64,000 nucleotides of DNA from Lentzea albida (GTDB taxonomy: Bacteria; Actinomycetota; Actinomycetes; Mycobacteriales; Pseudonocardiaceae), in contig NZ_FOFV01000009.1 in NCBI RefSeq assembly GCF_900111005.1, positions 62,001 through 126,000 on the forward strand. Direction: 5' to 3'. Position 1 is the stretch's first letter. Every line of letters begins with the position of its first letter. Under the pieces are notes generated by a model. The model was not told the DNA's origin and ran no database searches. It worked only from the letters and a program-made list of their open reading frames with translations. The position numbers and the translations under genes were made by a program. Shown one piece after another: positions 25,631 to 33,608 of the stretch.

Positions 25631-25642
25631 GGAGCTCCCGCT

Positions 25643-26203
25643 ATGTCCGACCGCTTCACCTTCCCGTCCAGGGAAGTCCTGCAGGCACGCGAAAAGCTCG
25701 TGCTCGACCACTTCCGCGACGAGGTCGCCCACGACTGGGACGCCACGCTCTCGACGTTCCCGCACCCCCACTACGAGATCATCGCCCAGATGGTCGTCCA
25801 CGACGGCGACGACGCGGTGCGCCAGTACTACACCGACACGCGCGTGGCGTTCCCCGACCAGCACCACGAGCTGATCTCGTTCCGGCACAGCGTCGACGCC
25901 GTGATCGTCGAGTTCTGGTTGCTGGGCACGCACCTCGGTCCGCTGGGCAAGATCCCGCCGACCGGCGGCACGCACCGCACCCGGATGAACGCGTATTTCA
26001 TCTTCGACGAGAACGAGAACCTGGTCACCGAGCGGATCTACTTCGACCAGCTCAGCCTGCTGAAGCAGGTGATCGGGGGGATCGACCGCCGCAGGCCGAG
26101 TGGGCTGCGCAAGCTGCTGCAGGTGGTGCGCGGGATGCTCGCGATGTCGGGCGGCCGGCCGGACGAGCGCCTGGTGAAGACCACGCCGCCGTCGTTGGAC
26201 TAG
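25643..26203 (+). CDS. SnoaL/NTF2-like protein
   Basis: 186 residues. The central 130 residues have the cone-shaped NTF2 pattern: VLDHFRDEVAHDWDATLSTF, YTDTRVAFPDQHHELISFRHSVDAVIVEFWLLGTHLG, and NAYFIFDENENLVTERIYFD. Members are small hydrolases, isomerases or carriers of hydrophobic ligands. A basic tail RRRPSGLRKLL follows. It lies 12 bp after the MBL-fold gene and probably acts on the same compound. Its stop overlaps that of the convergent response-regulator gene by 4 bp. Confidence 0.85.
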   Translation: MSDRFTFPSREVLQAREKLVLDHFRDEVAHDWDATLSTFPHPHYEIIAQMVVHDGDDAVRQYYTDTRVAFPDQHHELISFRHSVDAVIVEFWLLGTHLGPLGKIPPTGGTHRTRMNAYFIFDENENLVTERIYFDQLSLLKQVIGGIDRRRPSGLRKLLQVVRGMLAMSGGRPDERLVKTTPPSLD

Positions 26204-26805
26204 AGCCGGATCAGCTTGCGCTCCACGGCAGTCGTCACGGCCGCCGTCCGCGTCTCCACCCCGAGCTTCGCGAAGATCCGCACCAGGTGTGTCTTCACCG
26301 TGGCCTCGCTGATGAACAGCGCCTTCGCGATCTCCCGGTTCGACAGGCCGCGCGCCAGGTGCTCGAGGATCTGCACCTCGCGCTTGCTGAGCTTCGGCGC
26401 CGGGCCGCGGACCTGGCGCAGCAGCCGTTGCGCGATGTCCGGTGAGAGCACGGTCTGGCCGGTCGACGCCGTGCGCACGGCCTTCGCGAGCTCTTCCGGC
26501 GCGCAGTCCTTGAGCAGGTAGCCGATCGCGCCCGCCTCGACGGCGCGCACGATGTCGGCGTCCGAGTCGTAGGTGGTGAGCACCACGACCTGGGGCGCGT
26601 CCGTCTGCGCGCGGATGCGGCGGGTGGCCTCCACGCCGTCGATCCCCTTGCCCAGCTGGAGATCCATCAGCACGACGTCCACGGTGGACGCCCGCAGCAC
26701 CGCGTCCTCGCCGGTCGCGGCCTCGACCACCTCGAAGTCGCGCGACAGCAACCCGGCCAGTCCGAAGCGGACCACCGGGTGGTCGTCGACCACCAGCACC
26801 CTCAC
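26200..26805 (-). CDS. NarL/LuxR-type response regulator (SenR-like)
   Basis: 201 residues from GTG 26805, which overlaps the kinase stop (GTGA). Receiver domain: VRVLVVDDHPVVRFG with acidic pair D7/D8, phospho-acceptor Asp48 in VVLMDLQLG, Thr and Lys in VVLTTYDS and YLLKDCAPEEL. C-terminal LuxR HTH: LSKREVQILEHLARGLSNREIAKALFISEATVKTHLVRIFAKLGV. Together with the kinase and the divergent HbpS-like gene this matches the layout of the Streptomyces SenS-SenR-HbpS redox-sensing system. Likely targets are the repeats at 27799-27830. Confidence 0.92.
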   Translation of the reverse strand: MRVLVVDDHPVVRFGLAGLLSRDFEVVEAATGEDAVLRASTVDVVLMDLQLGKGIDGVEATRRIRAQTDAPQVVVLTTYDSDADIVRAVEAGAIGYLLKDCAPEELAKAVRTASTGQTVLSPDIAQRLLRQVRGPAPKLSKREVQILEHLARGLSNREIAKALFISEATVKTHLVRIFAKLGVETRTAAVTTAVERKLIRL

Positions 26806-27764
26806 GGCGTCGGCACCGTCACGGCCACTGCGGTTCCCTCCCCCGGCGCGCTCTCGACGGACACGGTGCCGCCCAGCTCCGAGATGCGGCCGCGGATCGA
26901 CGCCAGCCCGTAACCGCGTCCGTCGGCGGCCTGCACCGCCGCCGGGTCGAAGCCGCGCCCGTCGTCCACCACGTCCAGTGTCACCGCGTCTCCCAGGTAC
27001 GACAACGTGATCGCGACCCGCGAGGCCGCGGCGTGCTCGGTGGCGTTGGCCACGGCGCCCTGGGCGACCCGCAGCAGCGCGACCTCCGTCTGCACGGTCA
27101 ACGGGTACGGCTCGCCGTCCACCTCCACGTGCGGCACCAGCCGGTGCAGCGCGTCGACCAGCGTGCCGTGGATCGGCGCCAGGTCGCGCACGAACCGGCG
27201 CGCCTCGCCCAGGTTGTCCCGCGCCACCTCGGCGGCCTTCTCCGTCTCTCCGAGCGAGAGCAGCAGGTTGATGCTGGAGAAGCCCTGCGCGAGGGTGTCG
27301 TGGATCTCGCGCGCGAGGCGTTGGCGTTCCTCCAGCGCCCCGGCCTCGTGCAGCAGCCGCGCGCGGTCGAAGAACACCGCCGCCGTCAGCACCGCGACCC
27401 CCACCGGGCCGAGCACGAGCGACCAGTCGAACGTCGCCGCCAGCCTCACCTGCGCCGCCACCACCGCGGCCGTCAGCACGCCCGCGACCGGCAGCGCCAC
27501 CCGCGGCCGCAGCTGGCGCAGGCACTGGAAGAACAACGGGATCGCGCACCAGCCGAAGCTCGGCGCGAGCCACACCAGCACCAGCCACACGGCCAGCACG
27601 ACCGGCAGGGTCCGCGGCCACCGCACGCTCGCGGGGTAGACGAGCCCCAGCACCGCCGCCGGCCCGAGCACGGCGAGGTCGGCACCGTGGTACGCGACGT
27701 ACCGCGCCGCCGACGCCGTCAGCAGCACGTAGAACCCCGCGTGCATCGCCCTGTGCAGCCACAC
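26802..27764 (-). CDS. Sensor histidine kinase (SenS-like)
   Basis: 320 residues from GTG 27764. The N-terminus has about five transmembrane helices (residues 10-133) with little extracellular sequence. A HisKA_3 dimerisation box LEERQRLAREIHDTLAQGFSSI follows, with phospho-His155, and then an HATPase domain (NATEHAAASRVAITLSY; VVDDGRGFDPA; GRGYGLASIRGRISELGG). It phosphorylates the downstream response regulator. In the SenS system the secreted haem/iron-binding HbpS signals to the kinase; the divergent gene here encodes such a protein. Confidence 0.92.
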   Translation of the reverse strand: MWLHRAMHAGFYVLLTASAARYVAYHGADLAVLGPAAVLGLVYPASVRWPRTLPVVLAVWLVLVWLAPSFGWCAIPLFFQCLRQLRPRVALPVAGVLTAAVVAAQVRLAATFDWSLVLGPVGVAVLTAAVFFDRARLLHEAGALEERQRLAREIHDTLAQGFSSINLLLSLGETEKAAEVARDNLGEARRFVRDLAPIHGTLVDALHRLVPHVEVDGEPYPLTVQTEVALLRVAQGAVANATEHAAASRVAITLSYLGDAVTLDVVDDGRGFDPAAVQAADGRGYGLASIRGRISELGGTVSVESAPGEGTAVAVTVPTP

Positions 27765-27798
27765 GGCGGCGACCCTAGGCGACCCGGCACGCCCCGCG

Positions 27799-27830
27799 GG
27801 TCAACCGATGGGTTGAACCGGGGTTCAACC
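27799..27830. promoter_or_regulatory. Triple GGTTGAACC repeat, likely response-regulator site
   Basis: GGTCAACC (27799-27806), GGTTGAACC (27811-27819) and its inverse GGTTCAACC (27822-27830). The last two form a 9-bp inverted repeat with a 2-bp spacer. It lies between the divergent kinase and HbpS-like genes, placing it to control both. Confidence 0.55.
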
Positions 27831-27875
27831 ATCACCACCATGGCGAACGGCCGTCGCGAGACCACTGTTGTGGCC

Positions 27876-28364
27876 ATGGACATCAAGAAGATCGCAATCG
27901 CCACCCTCGTCGTGCTGAGCATCGGCGGCGGCTACGCGGCCGCGGACCAGCGCACCACCACCCGCACGGAGAAGGTGCTGACCATCGACGCGGCGGTCAG
28001 GGCCGCCCAGGCCACCCTCGACGCGGCCGAGAAGGAGAACCAGCGCGTCACGGTCGCCGTCGTGGACCGCAGCGGCGACCTGGTGGTGCTCCTCGCGGGC
28101 GACGGCGCGGGCCCGCAGACCGAGGAGTCGGCACGCCGCAAGGCGTTCACCGCGGTGTCGTTCAACGCCCCGACCTCGGAACTCGCCGGCCGCGTCACCG
28201 GCCAGGGCGCGACGCTGCGGGACATCCCCGGCACGTTGTTCCTGGGCGGCGGCGTGCCGGTGGCGGTCGACGGCACGTCCGTGGCGGGCATCGGGGTCGG
28301 CGGGGCGCCCAGCGGCGACCTGGACGAGAAGTTCGCGAAGGCGGGGCTCGCGACCCTGCGCTGA
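27876..28364 (+). CDS. HbpS/GlcG-like secreted haem-binding protein
   Basis: 162 residues from ATG 27876; an ATG at 27840 would lie against the operator repeats. A signal peptide (MDIKKIAIATLVVLSIGGGYAAA) precedes a GlcG/HbpS domain: LTIDAAVRAAQATLDAAEKENQRVTVAVVDRSGDLVVLLAGDGAGPQT, ESARRKAFTAVSFN, VPVAVDGTSVAGIGVGGAPSGDLDEKFAKAGL. HbpS of Streptomyces is an octameric extracellular haem- and iron-binding protein that tunes SenS-SenR signalling under redox stress. The divergent kinase/regulator pair supports the same role here. Confidence 0.88.
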   Translation: MDIKKIAIATLVVLSIGGGYAAADQRTTTRTEKVLTIDAAVRAAQATLDAAEKENQRVTVAVVDRSGDLVVLLAGDGAGPQTEESARRKAFTAVSFNAPTSELAGRVTGQGATLRDIPGTLFLGGGVPVAVDGTSVAGIGVGGAPSGDLDEKFAKAGLATLR

Positions 28365-28372
28365 GCCGCGGG

Positions 28373-28804
28373 TCAGCGGCGCCGGTCCGTCGTCCCCCAC
28401 CCGGGAGGCGCGATCCGGTCCGTCGCCTCCGGGTCGACCGCGTGCCGGGCCACGTGCCGGCCCGGCTTCGGCTTCCTGCCCATCAGCATCAACGCCACCG
28501 CCACGATCAGCCCGATCGTGGCGAGACCGGCGGCGACGGCGCGGGCCGCGGGGTGGTCGAGGACCAGGGTGCTGACGGTGAGGGCGAGCACGACGGCGGC
28601 GATCGGGCCGATGACGGCGATGTCGGAGCGCTCCGCGGACTCCTCGACCGGCTCCGGCCCGGGACGAGGCGGCGCGGGACGGGGCGGCTCCTGGCGGGGC
28701 GGCACCTGCGTGACCGGCGCGTACACCTCGATCGTCTCGAAGTTCCCGCGCGGCTGTTCGTAGGGCGGCTGCCGTAAGCCGGGAGGGACCGTCACCCCAG
28801 CCAT
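28373..28804 (-). CDS. Proline-rich two-helix membrane protein
   Basis: 143 residues from ATG 28804; a longer frame to 28894 would run into the divergent gene's ribosome site. The first 65 residues are rich in Pro, Gln and Glu (PPYEQPRGN, then VPPRQEPPRPAPPRPGPEP). Two adjacent transmembrane helices follow (IAVIGPIAAVVLALTVSTLVL and AVAAGLATIGLIVAVALMLMG) and a short basic tail. This is a common actinomycete architecture of unknown function; no family recognised. Confidence 0.7.
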   Translation of the reverse strand: MAGVTVPPGLRQPPYEQPRGNFETIEVYAPVTQVPPRQEPPRPAPPRPGPEPVEESAERSDIAVIGPIAAVVLALTVSTLVLDHPAARAVAAGLATIGLIVAVALMLMGRKPKPGRHVARHAVDPEATDRIAPPGWGTTDRRR

Positions 28805-28892
28805 GCTGCCCGAGGAGGGCGCGTCGCCGCAAACCTCCCATTCCGGTCTGCTACGTGTTCCCATGTAGCGGCTGGGGTGGAGGAGGTTCGTC

Positions 28893-29717
28893 ATGTGCCG
28901 GTGGCTCGCGTATTCCGGTTCGCCCGTTCTGCTGGAGGAGTTGCTCTACGCGCCGGAGAACTCGCTCGTCATGCAGTCCAAGCACGCCCGGCTGGGTGCG
29001 ACGGCGGTGAACGGGGACGGGTTCGGCATCGGCTGGTACGGCAGCACGAGCACGCCCGGCCTCTTCCTGAGCACCGAGCCCGCGTGGAACGACCGCAACC
29101 TGCGGGAACTGTCCGCGCAGATCACGGTCGACCGGGTCTTCGCGCACGTGCGGGCGTCCACGGGCGGCGCGGTGCAGCGGTCGAACTGCCACCCGTTCCG
29201 CCACCAGAACTGGTTGTGGATGCACAACGGGCTGATCCCGAAGTTCCCGCTGGTGCGGCGCGAGCTGATGCTCGCGATCGACCCCGTGCTGTTCCCGCTG
29301 GTCGAGGGGTCGACGGACTCCGAGATCATGTTCTACCTGGCCATCAGCTTCGGCCTGGAGCAGGACCCGCCGGCCGGGGTGGCGCGCATGGTCGAGTTCG
29401 TCGAGGACGTCGGGCGGCGCGCGGGGATCGAGTACCCGGTCCAGATGACGGTCGCGGTCACCGACGGCTCGACCACCTGGGCGTTCCGGTACTCGAGCCG
29501 CGGCAAGTCGCGGACGCTCTACCACAGCACCGACGTGTCGACGCTGCGCCGCCAGTACCCCGACAACCCGGCGCTGCACAACCTCGCCGACGACTCGCGG
29601 CTGATCGTCTCCGAACCGCTGGCCGACCTCGTCGGGGCGTGGCAGGAGGTGCCGGAGTCGACGTGCGTGGTGGTGCGGACCGGCGTCGAGGAGGAACTGC
29701 TCCCCTTCAAGCCCTGA
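28893..29717 (+). CDS. Class II glutamine amidotransferase
   Basis: 274 residues with a strong GGAGGAGG ribosome site. It starts M-C-R-W-L-A-Y-S-G, where Cys2 is the N-terminal nucleophile after Met removal. Other family signatures are GDGFGIGWYG, FAHVRASTGG and NCHPFRHQNWLWMHNGLI, with the late VSEPLAD segment. It resembles YafJ/EgtC-type amidohydrolases, which hydrolyse a gamma-glutamyl amide. No ergothioneine genes adjoin, so the EgtC role is not supported; substrate unknown. Confidence 0.9.
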   Translation: MCRWLAYSGSPVLLEELLYAPENSLVMQSKHARLGATAVNGDGFGIGWYGSTSTPGLFLSTEPAWNDRNLRELSAQITVDRVFAHVRASTGGAVQRSNCHPFRHQNWLWMHNGLIPKFPLVRRELMLAIDPVLFPLVEGSTDSEIMFYLAISFGLEQDPPAGVARMVEFVEDVGRRAGIEYPVQMTVAVTDGSTTWAFRYSSRGKSRTLYHSTDVSTLRRQYPDNPALHNLADDSRLIVSEPLADLVGAWQEVPESTCVVVRTGVEEELLPFKP

Positions 29718-29718
29718 C

Positions 29719-30483
29719 CTACCCGAACGCCCGGTGCAGGACCACCCAGACCTCACCGGGCCGTTCGACCGCGCCGGGGAACCACCTCGGCGCGATGGCC
29801 TCGGTCAGCTCGTCCGCGCGGTCGAGCAGCGTGCTGACCGCCGGTTCGCCGACGACGACCACGGCGGACCAGTCGACGTGCGCCAGCAGGAAGTCCTGGG
29901 TGACGCCGAAGCGCTGCTCCAGCACCAGCATCAGCTCGTGGCCGGTGTCCGGTCCCGCCTCCACCTCGCTGACGTCCGGCACCTCGGCCGCGCGCTCCGG
30001 CACCGCCTCGCGCTGCTGCTCGTGCTGCTCGGACCAGACGTGCTTGCTCAGCGAGTAGATGCTCGACGTGAGGTCGTGCGACTGGTCCTCGGTGAGGATC
30101 AGCGTGACCGAGCGGCCGTCCGTGAGCGTGAACCTCAGTTCGGCCTCCGGCACCGCGCCCGAACCGGGCATCGCGTCCACCGACCCCGCCACCTCGCCGG
30201 TCAGCACGTGGTCCGCGTGCGTCTGCGCGCCCATCCGGAACGACGGCAGGTTCGCGGCCACGTCGACGACGAGCCGGGCGGCGGTGAAGAACGCCTCCCT
30301 GCCGCGGAACTCGTCGCGGCCGCGGGCGATCGCGCGCCCGATCCCGGCGGGTTCGACGTACGCCTCGACCGTGCCGGTGCCGTCCCAGGTCGCGTGGACG
30401 GTGACGCCGTTGGCCAGGCGCTTGCGGAAGTGCTCTTCGCCGTCTCGGCGGGACAGCTCCCAGCCGGCGATCTCCTCGTGCAA
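29719..30483 (-). CDS. Hypothetical protein
   Basis: 254 residues from a TTG at 30483, supported by a GAGAGGAAG ribosome site at proper spacing. Soluble, acidic, no membrane segments. Two halves are visible: residues 1-150 (EHFRKRLANGVTVHATWDGTGTVEAYVEPAG; EAFFTAARLVVDVAANLPSF; TLTDGRSVTLILTEDQSHDLTSSIYSL) and 150-254 with a Glu-rich linker then LLAHVDWSAVVVVGEPAVSTLL. I do not recognise a family. It ends one base from the convergent amidotransferase gene. Confidence 0.7.
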   Translation of the reverse strand: MHEEIAGWELSRRDGEEHFRKRLANGVTVHATWDGTGTVEAYVEPAGIGRAIARGRDEFRGREAFFTAARLVVDVAANLPSFRMGAQTHADHVLTGEVAGSVDAMPGSGAVPEAELRFTLTDGRSVTLILTEDQSHDLTSSIYSLSKHVWSEQHEQQREAVPERAAEVPDVSEVEAGPDTGHELMLVLEQRFGVTQDFLLAHVDWSAVVVVGEPAVSTLLDRADELTEAIAPRWFPGAVERPGEVWVVLHRAFG

Positions 30484-30551
30484 CGGTCTTCCTCTCGGCG
30501 GGCGAACCCGGACGCTGTCACAGATCGCCTCGCCGCGTTGTCTTTTCGGAC

Positions 30552-30986
30552 ATGAGCCACGAACACACGCACCAGCTGGACAACCCCGACCAGAGCGGTC
30601 CGCCGCCGGAGATCGACGTCATCGGCACCGTGCCGGGCGCGCCGCAGATCCCCGGCGGCGCCGAGGCCATGACGATCTTCGTGACGCTGCCGCCGTCGAG
30701 CCCGGGAGCGCCGCCACACCGGCACTCCGGGCCCGCGTACGGCTACGTCGTGAAGGGCGCCATCGTCTTCGAGCTCGAAGGCGAGCCGGAGCGGGTCGTG
30801 CGCGCGGGCGGGACGTTCTGGGAACCGGGCGGCGACGTCATCCACTACCAGGACGGCAACCACCTGGCCGACGAGGAGTCGGCCTTCGTCGTCACGATGT
30901 TCTGCGCGCCCGGTCAGCCGATGCTGACCGTCGTCGAACCGGAAGAACTGGAGGCGCGCAAGCACCTCAGGGCGCCACGACCGTGA
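30552..30986 (+). CDS. Small cupin-domain protein
   Basis: 144 residues. A single cupin barrel: motif 1 PPHRHSGPAYGYVVKGAIVFELEGEPERV (metal-ligand His-x-His near 55-57) and motif 2 GGTFWEPGGDVIHYQDGNH. The His-rich N-terminus MSHEHTHQL may also bind metal. Single-domain cupins act as dioxygenases, isomerases or sensors; no specific activity is inferred. Divergent from the preceding hypothetical gene and followed by a strong terminator. Confidence 0.85.
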   Translation: MSHEHTHQLDNPDQSGPPPEIDVIGTVPGAPQIPGGAEAMTIFVTLPPSSPGAPPHRHSGPAYGYVVKGAIVFELEGEPERVVRAGGTFWEPGGDVIHYQDGNHLADEESAFVVTMFCAPGQPMLTVVEPEELEARKHLRAPRP

Positions 30987-30995
30987 CGTCCTCGT

Positions 30996-31024
30996 CGGGG
31001 GGCGGGGCCCGTCCCCGCCCCCCG
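30996..31024. terminator. GC-rich bidirectional terminator hairpin
   Basis: A perfect 12-bp stem CGGGGGGCGGGG/CCCCGCCCCCCG with a 5-nt loop, between the convergent cupin and flavoprotein genes, 9 and 5 bp from their stops. Confidence 0.8.
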
Positions 31025-31029
31025 GCCGC

Positions 31030-32760
31030 TCACTCGACCAGCTTGCCGGTCGTGTCGACGTCCCTCATCAGAGCCGTGATCTCGGCGGGCACCGCGGGGA
31101 TCTCCTCCCGGTCCACCTGCCCAGGCCCCGACCAGACGAGGTTCACCTGCTGCGCGGGGTCGAGGTCCGGGTGGTCGGACCTGTTGTGGCAGCCGCGGGT
31201 CTCGCGCCGTTCGAGCGCGCACTCCAGGGTCGCGCGGGCGGCGAGCGCCGACGACAGCAGGTCGAACGCGTGCGCGAGGTCCTGGAACCCGGCCAGGTCG
31301 GGGTGCACGCCGATGTCGCGGATGCGCTCCTCCAGCTGGTCCAGCTCCTCGAGTCCCTTGCGCAGCCCGGCTTCGTCGCGGACGACGCCCGCGTGCTCGG
31401 TCATCGTGTCGCGCAGTGCCCGTTGCAGGGCGCGGACGTTCTCCTGGCCGTCAGCGGCCAGCAGTCCGTCCACTTCGGACCGGGCCTCGTCGATCGCCTC
31501 GCGCGAACGCCGTTGCGCGTCCAGGGAGGCCGAGTACTCCGCCGCCGCCTCGCCGACGATCCGCCCGTACACCAGCAGTTCGATGAGCGAGTTGCCGCCG
31601 AGCCGGTTCGCGCCGTGCAGCCCGCTGGACGCCTCCCCGATCGCGTACAGGCCCTCCACACCGGTGGAGTGGTCGGCGGGCGACACCCAGACGCCGCCCA
31701 TCGAGTAGTGCGCGGTCGGCGCGATCTCCACCGGCTCCCGGGTGATGTCCTTCATCTGCAGTTCGAGCAGCGTCTGGTACACCCTGGGCAGGCGCTGCAT
31801 GATCTGCTCGCGCGGCAGGTGCGACACGTCGAGCCAGACACCGCCGTTCGGGGTGCCGCGGCCCTCCTTGATCTCGGTGTACGCGGCGAGCGCCACCCTG
31901 TCGCGTGTGGACAGTTCCATGCGCTGCGGGTCGTAGCGGGCCATGAAGCGCTCGCCTGAGGCGTTCGTCAGGACGCCGCCCTCACCGCGCGCGGCCTCCG
32001 AGACGAGCGTGCCGGCCGCGTTCTCGGGTTCGAGCAGGCCGGACGGGTGGAACTGGACCAGCTCGGGGTCGCGGATCCGGCCGCCCGCGAGCACGGCGAG
32101 GCGGAACGAGTCACCGGTGTTCTCGTCGCGGCGGCTCGACGTGCGGCGCCAGATCCGCGTGTGCCCGCCCGCCGCGAGGATGACGGCGTCGGCGTGGAAC
32201 ACGGACCGCGTGCCGGTGTTCAGGTCGAACCCGTACGCGCCGAACACCACGTTGTCGCGTACCAGGATCCGCGTGATGTAACAGGAGTCGTGGATCGGGA
32301 TGCCGAGCTGCGCGGCCCGGTTCACGAGCGTGCGCTGGATCTCCAGCCCCGTGTAGTCGCCGGCGAACGACGTGCGCCGGAACGTGTGCGCGCCGAAGAA
32401 CCGCTGCGAGATACGCCCGTCGGCCTCCCGCGCGAACGGCATGCCCCAGCGTTCGAGGTCCTCGATGCCGCGCGGCGCCTGCTCGGCCACGACCCGCACG
32501 ATCTCGGGGTTTGCGAGGTGGTAACTCTCCTTGATGGTGTCCGCCGCGTGCTGCTGCCACGTGTCGGCGGGGTCCATCGTCGCCAGCGCGGCGTTGATGC
32601 CGCCGGCCGCGAGCGCGGTGTGCGCGTCGGCCTTGGGGCGCTTGCCGACGACCACCACGTCGACGCCGCGCTCGGCGAGTTCGATGGCGGCGCGCAGTCC
32701 CGCGCCTCCGGTGCCGATCACGAGGACCGAAGTGGCTACTCGGCGTTCAGTTTGGTTCAT
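31030..32760 (-). CDS. FAD-dependent oxidoreductase (SdhA/L-aspartate oxidase family)
   Basis: 576 residues. FAD-binding GTGGAGLRAAIELAERG (about residues 16-32), active-site region TFRRTSFAGDYTG, LVQFHPSGLLE, LVSEAARGEGGVLTN, catalytic Arg region STRDRVALA, TAHYSMGGVWV and LYAIGEASSGLHGANRLGGNSLIELLVYGRIVGE are all hallmarks of the succinate dehydrogenase/fumarate reductase/L-aspartate oxidase flavoproteins, with the helical C-terminal domain present. No iron-sulfur or membrane subunit genes and no NAD-synthesis genes adjoin, so its electron partner and exact substrate are uncertain. A soluble fumarate reductase-like or NadB-like role is possible. Confidence 0.85.
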   Translation of the reverse strand: MNQTERRVATSVLVIGTGGAGLRAAIELAERGVDVVVVGKRPKADAHTALAAGGINAALATMDPADTWQQHAADTIKESYHLANPEIVRVVAEQAPRGIEDLERWGMPFAREADGRISQRFFGAHTFRRTSFAGDYTGLEIQRTLVNRAAQLGIPIHDSCYITRILVRDNVVFGAYGFDLNTGTRSVFHADAVILAAGGHTRIWRRTSSRRDENTGDSFRLAVLAGGRIRDPELVQFHPSGLLEPENAAGTLVSEAARGEGGVLTNASGERFMARYDPQRMELSTRDRVALAAYTEIKEGRGTPNGGVWLDVSHLPREQIMQRLPRVYQTLLELQMKDITREPVEIAPTAHYSMGGVWVSPADHSTGVEGLYAIGEASSGLHGANRLGGNSLIELLVYGRIVGEAAAEYSASLDAQRRSREAIDEARSEVDGLLAADGQENVRALQRALRDTMTEHAGVVRDEAGLRKGLEELDQLEERIRDIGVHPDLAGFQDLAHAFDLLSSALAARATLECALERRETRGCHNRSDHPDLDPAQQVNLVWSGPGQVDREEIPAVPAEITALMRDVDTTGKLVE

Positions 32761-32871
32761 CGCGGCCTCCGTTGCCCGTGTCTTCCATTAACCAGGACCG
32801 CGCAGCACCGGAGCTTGTGACTGTTAGCCGCGTGACAGTGCGTTCGTCGCCACATCACTAGGATCGGTGGT

Positions 32872-33468
32872 GTGTTCGTGAAGCTTTGTGGCCTGCGCAC
32901 CGAGTCCGACGTCACCACCGCCGTGGAGTCGGGCGCCGACGCCGTCGGTTTCGTGCTGACCACCAGCCCCCGGCAGATCGACGTCGACCTGGCGAGCAGG
33001 CTCGTGGCGGAGGTGCCCGCGGACGTCCTCACCGTCGCCGTCGTGCGCGGCATCTCGGCCACCGAGGCCGGCGAGCTGGCGCTGAAGACGGGCGTGCGCG
33101 CGTTGCAGCTGCACGGCGACTACTCGAAGGAAGCCTTCGACGAACTGGCGGACCTGCCGTTCGACCTGGTCAGGGCAACGGCCCTGGGGCCGGGCACGGA
33201 CGTGCGCACCGGGGCGTTCGGCGAGGAGCTGCTGCTGATCGACTCCCCGGTCGCCGGGTCGGGCGAGCAGTGGGACATCACGCGCCTCGCCGGGAACCCG
33301 CCCACCGGAAGGTGGGTGCTGGCGGGAGGGCTGTCGCCGGAGACCGTGGCGGACGCGATCGGCGTCGCGCGGCCGTGGGGCGTGGACGTGTCGAGCGGGA
33401 TCGAGTCGAGCCGCGGGGTCAAGGACCACGGCCGGATGCGGGAGTTCGTGGCGGCCGCCCGCGGCTGA
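32872..33468 (+). CDS. trpF: Phosphoribosylanthranilate isomerase
   Basis: 198 residues from GTG 32872. The opening V-K-L-C-G-L-R carries the catalytic Cys of this TIM-barrel isomerase. Further signatures are ADAVGFVLTTSPRQI, ALQLHGD, LLLIDSPVAGSGEQWD (usually LLDT...GGTGxxFDW) and PWGVDVSSGIESSRGVKD. It catalyses conversion of N-phosphoribosyl-anthranilate to CdRP in tryptophan synthesis. It is away from other trp genes and slightly divergent in the usual Asp-Thr and GGTG motifs, so it may be a paralogue of another pathway; isomerase chemistry is still likely. Confidence 0.8.
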   Translation: MFVKLCGLRTESDVTTAVESGADAVGFVLTTSPRQIDVDLASRLVAEVPADVLTVAVVRGISATEAGELALKTGVRALQLHGDYSKEAFDELADLPFDLVRATALGPGTDVRTGAFGEELLLIDSPVAGSGEQWDITRLAGNPPTGRWVLAGGLSPETVADAIGVARPWGVDVSSGIESSRGVKDHGRMREFVAAARG

Positions 33469-33566
33469 GCCGCGCAGCGGCCGGGACGCGGTAGCCGTGG
33501 CGTGGTTGCAGGTCTGCGGCTGGGCGGCCAGAGGCGTGCCCGAGCCCGGCGGCCCGCTCGTCCTCA

Positions 33567-33584
33567 CCGCGCGCCGGCGCGCGG
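33567..33584. terminator. Perfect 18-bp palindrome between convergent genes
   Basis: CCGCGCGCCGGCGCGCGG is fully self-complementary and lies in the 140-bp gap between trpF and the convergent DUF4406 gene. It can form a GC hairpin terminating either transcript. No gene is seen elsewhere in this gap. Confidence 0.5.
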
Positions 33585-33608
33585 CACACCGGCAACTCCA
33601 TCCCGCGG

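Noticed and set aside
28893..29717. EgtC of ergothioneine synthesis
   Set aside because: The fold fits, but no egtB, egtD or egtA genes are nearby, so only the general amidotransferase call is made.
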